A DNA stretch of 39,433 nt, taken from the NCBI GenBank assembly GCA_947631195.1, contig CANRKK010000024.1, positions 1-39,433 on the forward strand, in the 5' to 3' direction. Shown in pieces: positions 7,055 through 15,158 of this stretch (position 1 is its first letter; every line of letters begins with the position of its first letter). A model generated the notes under the pieces. It did no database searches, was not told the DNA's origin, and worked only from the letters and a program-made list of their open reading frames with translations. The translations under genes were made by a program, and so were the position numbers. This DNA is from an uncultured Clostridia bacterium. GTDB lineage: Bacteria > Bacillota > Clostridia > Christensenellales > Borkfalkiaceae.

Positions 7055-7428
7055 TAATTCATACATCAATGTCAGTCGTGGGCGGAATGAGAAATGCGGA
7101 GGACTTTGCGGGCTGTATCGAGCAGGACGGAAAGATACTTGAAACCGCCGCGGAAGTTCGAGCGTTCTTCAAAAAAAATCTTGCCGCGGAGCGGCGTGTT
7201 ATTCCTATGGGTGACTGCCTCGGCTTTGATTTTCAAAAGGGCTGTCCGGGACACAGCAAGGAAGAGGCGGAGCGCCACTCCAAGATAATGCAGATCGCCC
7301 GAACTATTTGCGAGGAAGAAAAGACCTGCGAGCGGTGGTGTGGAACCACTGACGACTGCGAGGCTTACCGGAAAGCCACTCGGCTTTATGAGGCGTTAAA
7401 AGATGAGAAGGCAGCAGCGGACAAATGA
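7051..7428 (+). CDS. cysteine-rich small protein of unknown function
   Basis: 125 residues. Six cysteines occur in pairs and singles (GDCLGFDFQKGCPGHS, TICEEEKTCERWCGTTDDCE), suggesting metal binding. Residues 50-75 resemble a family often met in Clostridia phage early regions, but I cannot name it. Coupled to the AbrB-like gene (ATGA) and overlapping the next by 26 nt. Confidence 0.55.
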   Translation: MIIHTSMSVVGGMRNAEDFAGCIEQDGKILETAAEVRAFFKKNLAAERRVIPMGDCLGFDFQKGCPGHSKEEAERHSKIMQIARTICEEEKTCERWCGTTDDCEAYRKATRLYEALKDEKAAADK

Positions 7429-7678
7429 GCGCGAGAGGCTGAAGCGCTACAAGCCGTTTACGGAGTGGGAGAAGCAAGTTATCGAGAAAACCCCGGACGA
7501 CGATGCGGCGATCTCCATTATCCTGCGGCACCGCGAATATCTGCGGGAAAACAAACGATACATATCGAGCCTTGAAAAGATACAGTATCGCGCGCGGTTC
7601 TCGCCGCGTAACGAGAAGGACACGGCGACAATGGATACATACTACCGGGACGACTTCTTGAACGGCGACAGGGAGTAG
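7403..7678 (+). CDS. basic small protein, function unknown
   Basis: 91 residues, arginine/lysine-rich (MRRQQRTNERERLKRYKPFT). A helical segment with ISIILRHREYLRENKRYISS is reminiscent of HTH helices but lacks a clear turn. Its start lies 26 nt inside the previous gene. Likely nucleic-acid-binding on charge alone. Confidence 0.5.
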   Translation: MRRQQRTNERERLKRYKPFTEWEKQVIEKTPDDDAAISIILRHREYLRENKRYISSLEKIQYRARFSPRNEKDTATMDTYYRDDFLNGDRE

Positions 7679-7702
7679 GCGCTATGTTGAGGAGATAGAA
7701 GA

Positions 7703-7969
7703 ATGAAATTAAATATTCAAAGAAATCGATGGGTTATTCTCAAGGACAGAAAAAAAATATTTTGCGGTCTTGCCCGAGATTATCAATTCAAGAACATTGA
7801 TGATATTGGCGGCACCGCAATCAAAACGTATCAAAGCGAAAGCAAAGCGAGAGCAAGTTTTATTCGTAGCTGGTGGACTGCCGAAGAACTTATCGAGGCA
7901 AACAGAATCGAATTTGTCGAAGTCATTGAGTCGATTAGTACAAGAAAGCTTGCTAATTTAAAGGAGTAA
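7703..7969 (+). CDS. small unknown protein
   Basis: 88 residues. Start ATG 7703 follows GAGGAGATAG. Begins MKLNIQRNRWVILKDRKKIF, predicted beta-rich, then KTYQSESKARASFIRSWWTA and a helical end. Local composition is more A/T-rich than neighbours, suggesting a separate origin. No recognised domain. Confidence 0.55.
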   Translation: MKLNIQRNRWVILKDRKKIFCGLARDYQFKNIDDIGGTAIKTYQSESKARASFIRSWWTAEELIEANRIEFVEVIESISTRKLANLKE

Positions 7970-7974
7970 AAACA

Positions 7975-8334
7975 ATGGACAACACGAACGTAAAAGAGTT
8001 TTTAGAGCTTGTCAAGGAGAACCCCGACTTGCCCATTCTGCCTTTCGTTGACTACGAGGTGGTCCCGAGCGACGATTATCATTGGTGGCTCGGGTCCTTC
8101 GGCGGCGCAAGGCTCGGCAAGTGCGTAGACTTTGCCGCGCACGGTTCGGAAAGGGTGTTTACCGACGACGAGCAGGACGATATAGAGGAGTATATCGCGG
8201 ATGACCTGTGCGACGACGTCGACTGTGTAAATATGACCGATGAGGAAATCGAGAAGCTCGCGCACGAGAAGGCAGAGGCGCTGCCGTGGGTAAAGTGTAT
8301 AATCGTGTATATAGGCTTGCCCGAGGTGGTATGA
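7975..8334 (+). CDS. acidic small protein
   Basis: 119 residues, strongly acidic (DDEQDDIEEYIADDLCDDVD). An alternating strand/helix start (VDYEVVPSDDYHWWLGSFGG) precedes a helical half and a final strand CIIVYIGLPEVV. Such acidic phage proteins can mimic DNA, but no family is recognised. ATGA overlap with the following membrane gene. Confidence 0.55.
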   Translation: MDNTNVKEFLELVKENPDLPILPFVDYEVVPSDDYHWWLGSFGGARLGKCVDFAAHGSERVFTDDEQDDIEEYIADDLCDDVDCVNMTDEEIEKLAHEKAEALPWVKCIIVYIGLPEVV

Positions 8335-8633
8335 AGGAGCGCCTCAAGAGGTTGTGGCGGTGGCTGCGGCGGGAAGTCCTCAACAGACAAATGCTGCTGT
8401 GGTTTACGATCGCGGAGCTTATCTTTTGGGCACCCTGTATCGCCGGGATAATTCTTGCCGCGCTCATAGACCCTTGGTTTTGGGCTGTCTGCACGGCTTA
8501 TGTGGCGTTTTGGGCGCTTCCGCTGACACCTGCTATCCCGCTGCAAATCGGGCTTGCAATCGGCTTAAAAAAGGCGGCGGAGGCTATCCGGAAGCGCAGA
8601 AATAAAAAAGGAGGTAAGACTGATGACAAATAG
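8331..8633 (+). CDS. small membrane protein with two predicted TM segments
   Basis: 100 residues from ATG 8331, overlapping the previous stop, with GAGGTGG at 8323-8329. A basic amphipathic N-terminus (KERLKRLWRWLRREVL) is followed by two hydrophobic stretches (about residues 22-45 and 48-74) and a basic tail (KRRNKKGGK). The charge pattern would suit a holin, but it lies in the early region far from the late genes. A host-membrane-targeted early protein is equally possible. Confidence 0.55.
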   Translation: MKERLKRLWRWLRREVLNRQMLLWFTIAELIFWAPCIAGIILAALIDPWFWAVCTAYVAFWALPLTPAIPLQIGLAIGLKKAAEAIRKRRNKKGGKTDDK

Positions 8634-8811
8634 AGAGTGGCTCGAAAGTTTGAGCGATGAGGAGTTCGCAAAGTTTATGATGAGAGCAGATAGGTGCAAT
8701 TATTGTGTTGGCGACGATGGCGAATGTTTTACATACAACAAGCCTTGCTATAAAGGCAAATATATGTGGCTTCAAGCCGAGCATAAGGAGCAAGAGAATG
8801 CTGACAAATAG
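8623..8811 (+). CDS. small Cys-rich protein, possible zinc binder
   Basis: 62 residues. Four cysteines (RCNYCVGDDGECFTYNKPCY) sit in C-x2-C...C-x6-C spacing, suggesting a minimal zinc knuckle. Begins with TNREWLESLSDEEFAKFM, a helical opening common in tiny Firmicutes phage proteins. Overlaps the preceding gene by 11 nt and the next by 14 nt. Confidence 0.55.
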   Translation: MTNREWLESLSDEEFAKFMMRADRCNYCVGDDGECFTYNKPCYKGKYMWLQAEHKEQENADK

Positions 8812-9202
8812 GATACGGAAAGAGATAGAGTGGCACTTTTATAACTACCAAGCCGATTTATCGTTATACAACGCCAAGGTTGAGGACATTGTCTACGGCG
8901 GTTTGACCGCCCGATATGATCGTGTCGGCGGCGGTGGCGGCGAACCTTCCAGCCCGACCGAGAGCAAGGCGTTCAAGCTCGAATATCTCGACCGGGAGAA
9001 AAACTGGGCGACAGTGGTCCGCAACACCTTTACGGTTTTTCGCTTTGAGCCGGAATACGACATAATGGTCGAGTTATACATAAAGAGGCGGAGCCGAAAG
9101 GAACTTTTGAGCGACGGACTGTGGGAAACGACCTTCTTCCGGTGGCGCGAAAAGTGGCTCATGTGCGCCTACAAGTGGGCGCGGGAGTTCCGGCTGCTGT
9201 AA
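8798..9202 (+). CDS. probable late-transcription regulator (RinA/ArpU-type position)
   Basis: 134 residues from ATG 8798. A basic helical N-terminus (TNRIRKEIEWHFYNYQADLS), a Gly/Pro/Ser-rich flexible loop (about 45-57), a long central region, and a C-terminus LWETTFFRWREKWLMCAYKW with AREFRLL that resembles the DNA-binding helix at the end of RinA/ArpU/sigma-like late activators. It is the last early gene, immediately before the dyad, promoter and terminator at 9213-9306. Role assigned mostly from position and this weak resemblance. Confidence 0.5.
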   Translation: MLTNRIRKEIEWHFYNYQADLSLYNAKVEDIVYGGLTARYDRVGGGGGEPSSPTESKAFKLEYLDREKNWATVVRNTFTVFRFEPEYDIMVELYIKRRSRKELLSDGLWETTFFRWREKWLMCAYKWAREFRLL

Positions 9203-9212
9203 AAAAGTTTGG

Positions 9213-9259
9213 TTACACACCAAAGTCGTGTGTAAATTCTCGATTTTTTATGTTATAAT
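9213..9259 (+). promoter_or_regulatory. late promoter with activator-type dyad
   Basis: An extended -10, TGTTATAAT (TATAAT at 9254-9259), has no good -35. Instead the perfect dyad TTACACAC (9213-9220) / GTGTGTAA (9228-9235), with a 7-nt centre, covers the -35 region. That layout fits an activator-dependent promoter firing into the ParB/terminase/head genes. Confidence 0.65.
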
Positions 9260-9279
9260 ATTATCGTCAAAAATTTTAG

Positions 9280-9306
9280 ACCTCGCCAAAAGTGCGAGGT
9301 TTTTTC
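9280..9306 (+). terminator. leader terminator just after the late promoter
   Basis: ACCTCGC (9280-9286) pairs with GCGAGGT (9294-9300) across a 7-nt loop and runs straight into a T-tract. It lies about 14-40 nt downstream of the predicted transcription start, so the late transcript must pass it. It could also end early-region transcription. Confidence 0.7.
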
Positions 9307-9322
9307 GTTGGGAGGTGAAAGT

Positions 9323-9922
9323 TTGCAAATCATCAACATTAAGATAGACGACCTCAAACCGTACAAGCGCAACCCACGCAAGAACGACCAAGCGGTGGAC
9401 GCGGTAGCGCAGAGCATTAAGGAGTTCGGCTTCAAGGTTCCGGTCATAATCGACAAGAACAATGAGATCGTCGCCGGGCACACGCGCTTGAAAGCCGCGC
9501 AGAAACTCGGGCTTACCGAGGTGCCTTGCATTGTAGCCGACGACCTTACGCCGGAGCAGATAAAAGCCTTTCGCCTCGTAGACAACAAAACCGCCGAGCT
9601 TGCAGAGTGGGATATGGACCTTTTGGTGGGTGAGCCTGAGGACTTGGACCTCAGCGAATTTAACCTCGACTGGGGCATAGACCAAGACGAAATCGACGCG
9701 GAGGAAAAGGCGGACGCGGCAGAGGAACAGCTCGCCGTGGACAGTTTGCCCGACAGCCGAATAATGGGCTTCTCGGTTTCGGCGTTCGGGACAAAGTCCG
9801 AGTGCTTCGTGGAAGCGACACTCGAACCCAACAAGGCGGAGCGGCTGCTTGAGTATATTCAAGCGAACGGCGCCGACAAGGTCGCGGAGCTTATAAAAGG
9901 AGCGCTTGAAAATGCAATATGA
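9323..9922 (+). CDS. ParB/Srx-fold N-terminal domain protein
   Basis: 199 residues. Start TTG 9323 is favoured by GGAGGTG at 9311-9317; an earlier in-frame TTG at 9308 lies inside the terminator T-tract. Residues 1-90 carry the ParB-like fold: IKIDDLKPYKRNPRKND, SIKEFGFKVPVIID, then EIVAGHTRLKAAQKLG (the GHTR box) and VPCIVADDLT. In phages this domain is commonly fused to DNA methylases or sits near terminase; here it stands alone with an acidic C-terminal extension. It could act as a DNA-binding or nuclease/CTPase-like factor. The downstream neighbour is a GNAT/Mom-like protein, suggesting a two-gene DNA-modification unit. Confidence 0.75.
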   Translation: MQIINIKIDDLKPYKRNPRKNDQAVDAVAQSIKEFGFKVPVIIDKNNEIVAGHTRLKAAQKLGLTEVPCIVADDLTPEQIKAFRLVDNKTAELAEWDMDLLVGEPEDLDLSEFNLDWGIDQDEIDAEEKADAAEEQLAVDSLPDSRIMGFSVSAFGTKSECFVEATLEPNKAERLLEYIQANGADKVAELIKGALENAI

Positions 9923-10766
9923 CGCTACCGACCGAGTAAAGGAAGCGCGCGCATACTTCGATAGTCTGCTCGATGAGCGTATCGACAAGATAGCCGAACT
10001 CGCGGGAGTCCCGCGCGACTGCTTCGTCAAAATCAACCCCGCCGACTTCCTCGAGAAGAACAAGTATCAACTCATCCGCGGCTACGAGTATCAAGACCTC
10101 GGCAAGTGGATAGCGGCAAACAAGAAGGACGACCACACCTTCCTCATCTCGCCGTGCGACGCCATTGTGGAAACCGCCGCTCAATGCTCTTACAAATCGA
10201 ACGTCGAAATATGGCGCACACTCCGCGCCTCGAAATGTGACTGTGTTCCGGTGCCGAGCGAACTCGCGCTCGACTTCTTCATCCGCAACCACCGCCAAAG
10301 CCTGCCGCCAGTGCGGCGATCTGCTGTCTGCTTCGGGCTTGTCTACAAGAACGAACTTGTCGCCGTAATGCTCTACGACATTACGAACGGCGCGGTTCGC
10401 GGAGGTAAGACGAACTACGAACTTCTCCGCCTCTCGATAGCAAAGGGCACAAAGATACAGGGCGGCGCAAGCAAACTGCAAGCGGCGTGCGAGGAGACTC
10501 TGCGGCAAATGGGAATAAACGAGATATACAGTTATTCCAACGCCACGATAAATTCGGGCGCCGTATATGGAAAGCTCGGCTTCGCCTGTAAGGGAATGGA
10601 AGCGGGTCAGCCTTTCGTCATCTTGAAAAGCAACAAGATAACGCGGCTGATAAATCTTTTCCCTATATCCACGGATAAGAAGCTCGCGGAGCACGGCTGG
10701 CTGAAATGCCATATCGGCGGGAATAAAATGTGGGTAAAAAAGATAGGAGGTGTAAAGCGTGAATGA
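9912..10766 (+). CDS. GNAT-fold protein, possibly Mom-like DNA modification factor
   Basis: 284 residues from ATG 9912 (AAAGGAG upstream), overlapping the ParB-like gene by 11 nt. The central/C-terminal half has GNAT-type elements: AVCFGLVYKNELVAVMLYD, ELLRLSIAKGTKIQGGASKL (an acyl-CoA-loop-like Gly-rich turn), YSYSNATINSGAVYGKLGF (the N..S..Y.k.GF element), and a final WLKCHIGGNKMWV. This arrangement is shared by Mu Mom-type proteins and by domains attached to phage homing nucleases. Mom carbamoylmethylates adenine to block restriction. Either reading is tentative; the N-terminal 100 residues are unassigned. Confidence 0.5.
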   Translation: MQYDATDRVKEARAYFDSLLDERIDKIAELAGVPRDCFVKINPADFLEKNKYQLIRGYEYQDLGKWIAANKKDDHTFLISPCDAIVETAAQCSYKSNVEIWRTLRASKCDCVPVPSELALDFFIRNHRQSLPPVRRSAVCFGLVYKNELVAVMLYDITNGAVRGGKTNYELLRLSIAKGTKIQGGASKLQAACEETLRQMGINEIYSYSNATINSGAVYGKLGFACKGMEAGQPFVILKSNKITRLINLFPISTDKKLAEHGWLKCHIGGNKMWVKKIGGVKRE

Positions 10767-11157
10767 TGAAAACTTAATTTCGAACGAGCAGCGAACCCCG
10801 AGTGAACGCCGAGAAAATGCGCGTAAGGCTGGCAAGGCAAGCGGTGAGGCTCGCAGGCACAAAAGAACCGTGCGGGAAATCTGCGAAATTCTCGACACTC
10901 TGCCTGTCACAGGCAAGAACAAAGACAAGCTCGTAGAACTCGGCGTGCCCGACGATATGCAGACGCAGGACGTGCTTCGGCTCGTGGCGCTGCAAGGCAA
11001 GGCAGTAAGGGGCGACGTGCAGGCGGTCAAATTGTGGCTTGAAATCACAGGCGAGGCACCGACGCAGAAGGTGGAAGTGTGCGCCTCGGACGACAAGACC
11101 CGGGAAGCATACGAGCGAGCGGCTGCTGCTATTCGGGCGAAGAAAGACGACCTATGA
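10759..11157 (+). CDS. terS: terminase small subunit
   Basis: 132 residues, GTG start at 10759 served by TAGGAGG (10744-10750) and overlapping the previous stop. The N-terminal basic stretch (RRENARKAGKASGEARRHKR) and helical core (REICEILDTLPV, TQDVLRLVALQGKAVRGDVQ, AVKLWLEITGEAP) match small-terminase proteins encoded directly upstream of terL. It would bind pac/cos DNA and control ATPase activity of the large subunit. The ATG of terL overlaps its end. Confidence 0.75.
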   Translation: MNDENLISNEQRTPSERRENARKAGKASGEARRHKRTVREICEILDTLPVTGKNKDKLVELGVPDDMQTQDVLRLVALQGKAVRGDVQAVKLWLEITGEAPTQKVEVCASDDKTREAYERAAAAIRAKKDDL

Positions 11158-12572
11158 CGTTTGACAGCGTTATATGGACGCCGAAAATGCGGGCTATCTT
11201 CTCGGACACCGCTCCTGTTATCCACCTTTGCGGGAGTATGGGAACGAGTAAGACGCTTGTCGCCGGGCTGCTGTTCTTCGACCGCATAATGAACGCGCCC
11301 GCCAACGTCAACCAGTTTGCGATCATCGGCGTTTCCTCGGTGCTGGTAAAGAGGAACTTCGTCGACAAGGCAGACAGCCTCTATAATATCCACCGCGGGC
11401 TTTGTACGGAGTTCTCCGACGGCAACAAGGACGCGGCAGGCTCTCACTTTTGTATCAACGGCAAGACCGGGAAGAAAATCGTGTATATCGCCGGGGCAGA
11501 CAACAAGTCGAGTTATACGAACATTCTGTCGCTCGACCTCGGAGGGATACTGCTTGACGAGCTATCGGTGCTTCATCCGGACGTATGGCGTGAAGCCTAC
11601 GGACGTGTCCAGCGTCTTGCTTATCCCGGGTGGCTCATTACGACCACCAACGGCGGGAACCCGACGCAGGAGTTCTACACGGAACTTGTCAACCACGCGA
11701 CCGTACAGTTCCGAGAAACGGTCCCGAAAATCGAGCTTGACGAGATGATAGAGGACAGACCGGACGAGCATTACTATCACTTCAACCTGCGGGACGACTG
11801 CCCGCACAAGACGCAAGAGCAAACGGAAAGGCTCCTCAACAGCTACCCTGTCGGGAGCTTTTATTATTGCTCCAAAATCCTTGGCTGTCGTGGCTTCTCC
11901 GAGGGCGCTATGTATGCGCCGCTGCTGACCGACGTGGAGCCTGTCAGCTTCGGGGACTTGAACCTCAACGCGTTTGAGGAAGTCGTCGCCACGGTGGACG
12001 TCGGAGCAAGCGTGAACGGCGACGACACCTCGCGCTCCCACACGATAGTGGCTCTCGGCGGCTATACTCGCGGCTATCACCGAGTGGTGGCGATCGCCTC
12101 AAAGAAGATAGCAAGTATCGAGCACAGGGATATTATCGAGGAAGCCGAAACTTGGCTCTATCCGTATTGGCTCAAGTTCTACGGCAAGTTCCGGACAATT
12201 CTCATCGACAACGCCGACTACAAGCTGGTGTCCACTTGGCAGAACCACAGTCGGTGGCGCGGCAAGGTGAGCGTCCTCGGGTGCGTCAAGTCGCACAAGA
12301 CTTTATGCCCGGACTTACCCACGAGGGCGGCGGTCAAGTGCCAGCTTATGATGACGAGCAAGCAGTATCCGACGAGCCGTGTTGTGTGGGTGGACGAGGA
12401 TATGCTGAAAGCACACCGACAAATCTTGCAGGACAAGGACGGCTCCGAACTCGACCAAGCGGACGTATGGCAGGACTATGCGGACTGCTTTTCTTATCTG
12501 ATATTGTGGCGTATTGCTCGGCTGCTTGCGGACGAGAACGACCGCATAAACAACAAAATTCAATTCTTTTAG
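11154..12572 (+). CDS. terL: terminase large subunit
   Basis: 472 residues from ATG 11154. Walker A CGSMGTSKT (residues 26-34), a hydrophobic Walker B ending LLDE (about 133-137) with catalytic Glu, and a coupling motif TTTNGG near 160. The C-terminal RNase-H-like nuclease shows TVDVGA (first Asp near 282), LIDNADY in the middle, and DQADVWQDYADCFSYL near the end. This is the ATP-driven motor and headful or cos nuclease. It is preceded by the small subunit and followed after 8 nt by a small gene with AGGAGG. Confidence 0.9.
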   Translation: MTFDSVIWTPKMRAIFSDTAPVIHLCGSMGTSKTLVAGLLFFDRIMNAPANVNQFAIIGVSSVLVKRNFVDKADSLYNIHRGLCTEFSDGNKDAAGSHFCINGKTGKKIVYIAGADNKSSYTNILSLDLGGILLDELSVLHPDVWREAYGRVQRLAYPGWLITTTNGGNPTQEFYTELVNHATVQFRETVPKIELDEMIEDRPDEHYYHFNLRDDCPHKTQEQTERLLNSYPVGSFYYCSKILGCRGFSEGAMYAPLLTDVEPVSFGDLNLNAFEEVVATVDVGASVNGDDTSRSHTIVALGGYTRGYHRVVAIASKKIASIEHRDIIEEAETWLYPYWLKFYGKFRTILIDNADYKLVSTWQNHSRWRGKVSVLGCVKSHKTLCPDLPTRAAVKCQLMMTSKQYPTSRVVWVDEDMLKAHRQILQDKDGSELDQADVWQDYADCFSYLILWRIARLLADENDRINNKIQFF

Positions 12573-12580
12573 GAGGTTAC

Positions 12581-12883
12581 ATGGCAAAAAAGAAGCAGCG
12601 GTTCGAGCTATCGGACAACGCAAAAAAGACGCTCGAAAAGTATCTTCGGGAGATACGCAAGAGCATTACGATCGTGTGCGAAATGCACACTCACGACAGC
12701 GCGCCCTCTCTCAAACAAAAGGACTTTGAGGAAGCGTATATCGAAAAAATACTCGGTCAGACTGCTACCGTCGTAAGGTTGAGCATAAAGGGTATGACCG
12801 AGGGGCTTGCCGCCCAAAAGGCAAAAGAACTACAAGAGGCATTACAGGGTGAAAACCCCGAAATAAAAAAGGAGGACAAGTAA
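12581..12883 (+). CDS. small helical protein between terminase and portal
   Basis: 100 residues from ATG 12581 with AGGAGG 5 nt upstream. Lysine-rich N-terminus (AKKKQRFELSDNAKKTLEKY), long helices, and a C-terminus rich in Lys/Glu. No family recognised. Position in the head operon suggests a structural or packaging accessory. Confidence 0.6.
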   Translation: MAKKKQRFELSDNAKKTLEKYLREIRKSITIVCEMHTHDSAPSLKQKDFEEAYIEKILGQTATVVRLSIKGMTEGLAAQKAKELQEALQGENPEIKKEDK

Positions 12884-12884
12884 A

Positions 12885-13172
12885 ATGAAAAAGTTTGTAA
12901 AGGGCAACCTCGAAACCATTGTCGAGGACGACGACCGCCGCATTCCTGCCTATCTCAAAAACGGCTGGAAGGAAGCAGAGTATACGCCGAAGCCGCAGAC
13001 CGAGGCTGAACAACGTATGGACAAGGCTATGGAAGAGGTATTGGAGCGCCGCGGCAAAAAGTCGAAGCGCCCGGTCGAGGACAAGAAGGTCAACGACGCA
13101 ATAGCTGCGACCGAGGCTGCACACACCGAGGGCGAGCCTGTGGACGACGGACTTATCAAAGGAGGCAAGTAA
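12885..13172 (+). CDS. small head-operon protein with GWKEAE motif
   Basis: 95 residues. Starts with a strand-rich KKFVKGNLETIVEDDDRRIP followed by LKNGWKEAEYTPKPQTEAEQ and a charged helical tail. The next gene has a comparable module (YKAKGWKVVTSDW). Together these look like two related short modules of the type x-x-GWKxx that seed small beta domains in head genes. Function unknown. Confidence 0.6.
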   Translation: MKKFVKGNLETIVEDDDRRIPAYLKNGWKEAEYTPKPQTEAEQRMDKAMEEVLERRGKKSKRPVEDKKVNDAIAATEAAHTEGEPVDDGLIKGGK

Positions 13173-13173
13173 A

Positions 13174-13392
13174 ATGGCAGAAGTAAGAGGCGACAGTTAT
13201 ATCTGCATAGTAGACGCCACAGGCAAGATAAAGACCGTCATTTTGGAAAAAGACTTCCCGCGCTACAAGGCGAAGGGCTGGAAAGTCGTAACGTCCGACT
13301 GGACGAAGGACAGGCAGGTCCGCAAGCCTGTTAACGCGGCAATGGAGCAGGGTATTCAGAGCCTTGCTTCGGGAGAGCGGGTGAGTAAGTAG
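13174..13392 (+). CDS. small head-operon protein, related module to its upstream neighbour
   Basis: 72 residues. SYICIVDATGKIKTVILEKD then FPRYKAKGWKVVTSDWTKDR: beta strands followed by the GWK element seen in the previous gene. Starts 1 nt after that gene's stop with AAAGGAGG. Portal follows after 14 nt. Confidence 0.55.
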   Translation: MAEVRGDSYICIVDATGKIKTVILEKDFPRYKAKGWKVVTSDWTKDRQVRKPVNAAMEQGIQSLASGERVSK

Positions 13393-13406
13393 CAGGAGAT
13401 AAACGT

Positions 13407-15158
13407 ATGGCAAAGGACAAGAACCCGTACCAAATGAATTTGATTACAGCGAACAAGACGAAGCTGTATAATCAGAACGAGTTTTGGGCTTTCAATGTCG
13501 CCAAGTATCGAGCCTTGCTTACCAACGACCCCGCTGTCATCAAATACTTCTATCGGCGCGAAGCGGCGACCTTCTTTCCGGACGTTTATAACTTGCTCGA
13601 ACTGAAACGGTCCTTTTACTACGGCGACGAACATCCGGAGAACGCCGAGGAGTTCTTCGGCATTATCCCGATGATTTGCGAGAGCGTGGCGAAAATGGTT
13701 TGCGGCGCCGGGTACGAGTTCGATATGTCTATTCGTCCCGAGATAAAGGCGCGGCTCCGGGCTATCCTCGACGACAACGAGTTCGACACGGCTATGCTGC
13801 TGCCGAGCATGATCGACAGCATAGGCATTGGCGACGGTGCTTATCACGTCAGATTTGACCCCGAAGTGAGCGACTACCCGATAATCGAGTTCGTCACAGC
13901 CGAGCGCCTGTTTCTCGTCAAGAAAGGCGGGCGCACCGTAAGCTACGGCATTAAGCAGCAAGTCATTATCAACGACGAGGAGCAGCCTTTCGAACTGCAC
14001 ACGATCTACTCCAAGCGCCGAAAGAAGTACACCAAGGGCGGGGCGGTTCGCTACCGCGACGACGGTGTGCTGCAAGAGTTCCGTATTTGGGACGGCTCGC
14101 GTTACCACGACCGCGACACCGAACTGAAAAAGACGGTGTTCGAGGCTTATGGCATAAAGCAGGAGAAGAGCGTTTTGCCTCTCGCGGACATTCCGGTCAT
14201 CTACCTACCCTGCACGCTCAACAACACGCAGGGTGCGGGTGCTTTCGGTGACGCGCGTCCTTACGGCATTGTGTTCGGGCTTGAAAGCGTTTCGTCGGCT
14301 CTCGATGAGATTTTGTCATCCTGCACCGACACCGTCCGAAAGTGCTTTCCGTTTCTACTCATCGACGAGCAGATGATACCGAGCAACCTCGAGGGCGACA
14401 AGGACAAGGGCGCGTTCTCTACACGCAAACATTCGTTCGTGCTTCCGAGGAACGCCAAGGAAGCCGAGAAGCTGCTGCAAATGATACAGTCCAAACTCAA
14501 CACCACGGAGTATGTCGAGGCGGCGAAGTTCCAAATCAACATAGCCCTCAACAAGGCAGGCATAAACGCGGCGACTCTTGGGCTGCAACTGTCCGGGCAC
14601 GTCGAAGCAGAGGCAACGCAGAACGCCAAGGAGAGAAACAGCATAAGGACCCGAAACGCCCTTGCGGCAGATTTCGAGCGCTACCTCTCCAAGCTCTTTG
14701 CGGTGCTGTTGCAATACGAGGACTACATAAACGGTAACGTCGTAGCCCGCGACCGCGCCACAGGGAATGAGGCGTTTGTCGTGGACGACTACAACGGTAT
14801 CAAAGTGTCGTTCCGTAAGTACATTGTCGACACGCCCGAAGAGGTTTCGGCAGTTCTCGCGCAGAAGGTGCAAAGCAACCTTATGAGCGTGTTTGCGGCG
14901 GTGGCAGAGCAACACCCCGAGTGGGACGAGGAAACCATTTACAAGGAAGCGAACCTCATTTATGCTCAAATGGGCGGCGGCGTTATTCAAGTCAGTGACC
15001 CGAGCAAGCCACCCGAAGAAAGCGTCGTTATGACCGAGGAAAATGCGGACGAGGGCGGCGAAGAACCCACGGACGATAAACAAGCCGAGGACGACGACAA
15101 GAGCGACGACAGCGGCTTGCAAGGCGGCGAAAAGGGCAAGGACAAGGACGATGAGTAA
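13407..15158 (+). CDS. portal protein
   Basis: 583 residues; ribosome site CAGGAG upstream. Size, position (after terminase, before scaffold/capsid) and features (an N-terminal segment, a long beta-alpha core with IWDGSRYHDRDTELKKTVFE, IPVIYLPCTLNNTQGAGAFG, and a helical stem region with VEAEATQNAKERNSIRTRNA) match phage portals. The C-terminus is very acidic and repetitive (EEPTDDKQAEDDDKSDDSG). It forms the dodecameric DNA gate for packaging and ejection. Assigned by context and size more than by a strict motif. Confidence 0.8.
   Translation: MAKDKNPYQMNLITANKTKLYNQNEFWAFNVAKYRALLTNDPAVIKYFYRREAATFFPDVYNLLELKRSFYYGDEHPENAEEFFGIIPMICESVAKMVCGAGYEFDMSIRPEIKARLRAILDDNEFDTAMLLPSMIDSIGIGDGAYHVRFDPEVSDYPIIEFVTAERLFLVKKGGRTVSYGIKQQVIINDEEQPFELHTIYSKRRKKYTKGGAVRYRDDGVLQEFRIWDGSRYHDRDTELKKTVFEAYGIKQEKSVLPLADIPVIYLPCTLNNTQGAGAFGDARPYGIVFGLESVSSALDEILSSCTDTVRKCFPFLLIDEQMIPSNLEGDKDKGAFSTRKHSFVLPRNAKEAEKLLQMIQSKLNTTEYVEAAKFQINIALNKAGINAATLGLQLSGHVEAEATQNAKERNSIRTRNALAADFERYLSKLFAVLLQYEDYINGNVVARDRATGNEAFVVDDYNGIKVSFRKYIVDTPEEVSAVLAQKVQSNLMSVFAAVAEQHPEWDEETIYKEANLIYAQMGGGVIQVSDPSKPPEESVVMTEENADEGGEEPTDDKQAEDDDKSDDSGLQGGEKGKDKDDE

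Noticed and set aside
9891-11447. 518-codon minus-strand frame
   Set aside because: Crosses four well-supported + genes (Mom-like, terS, terL); no start signal or domain.
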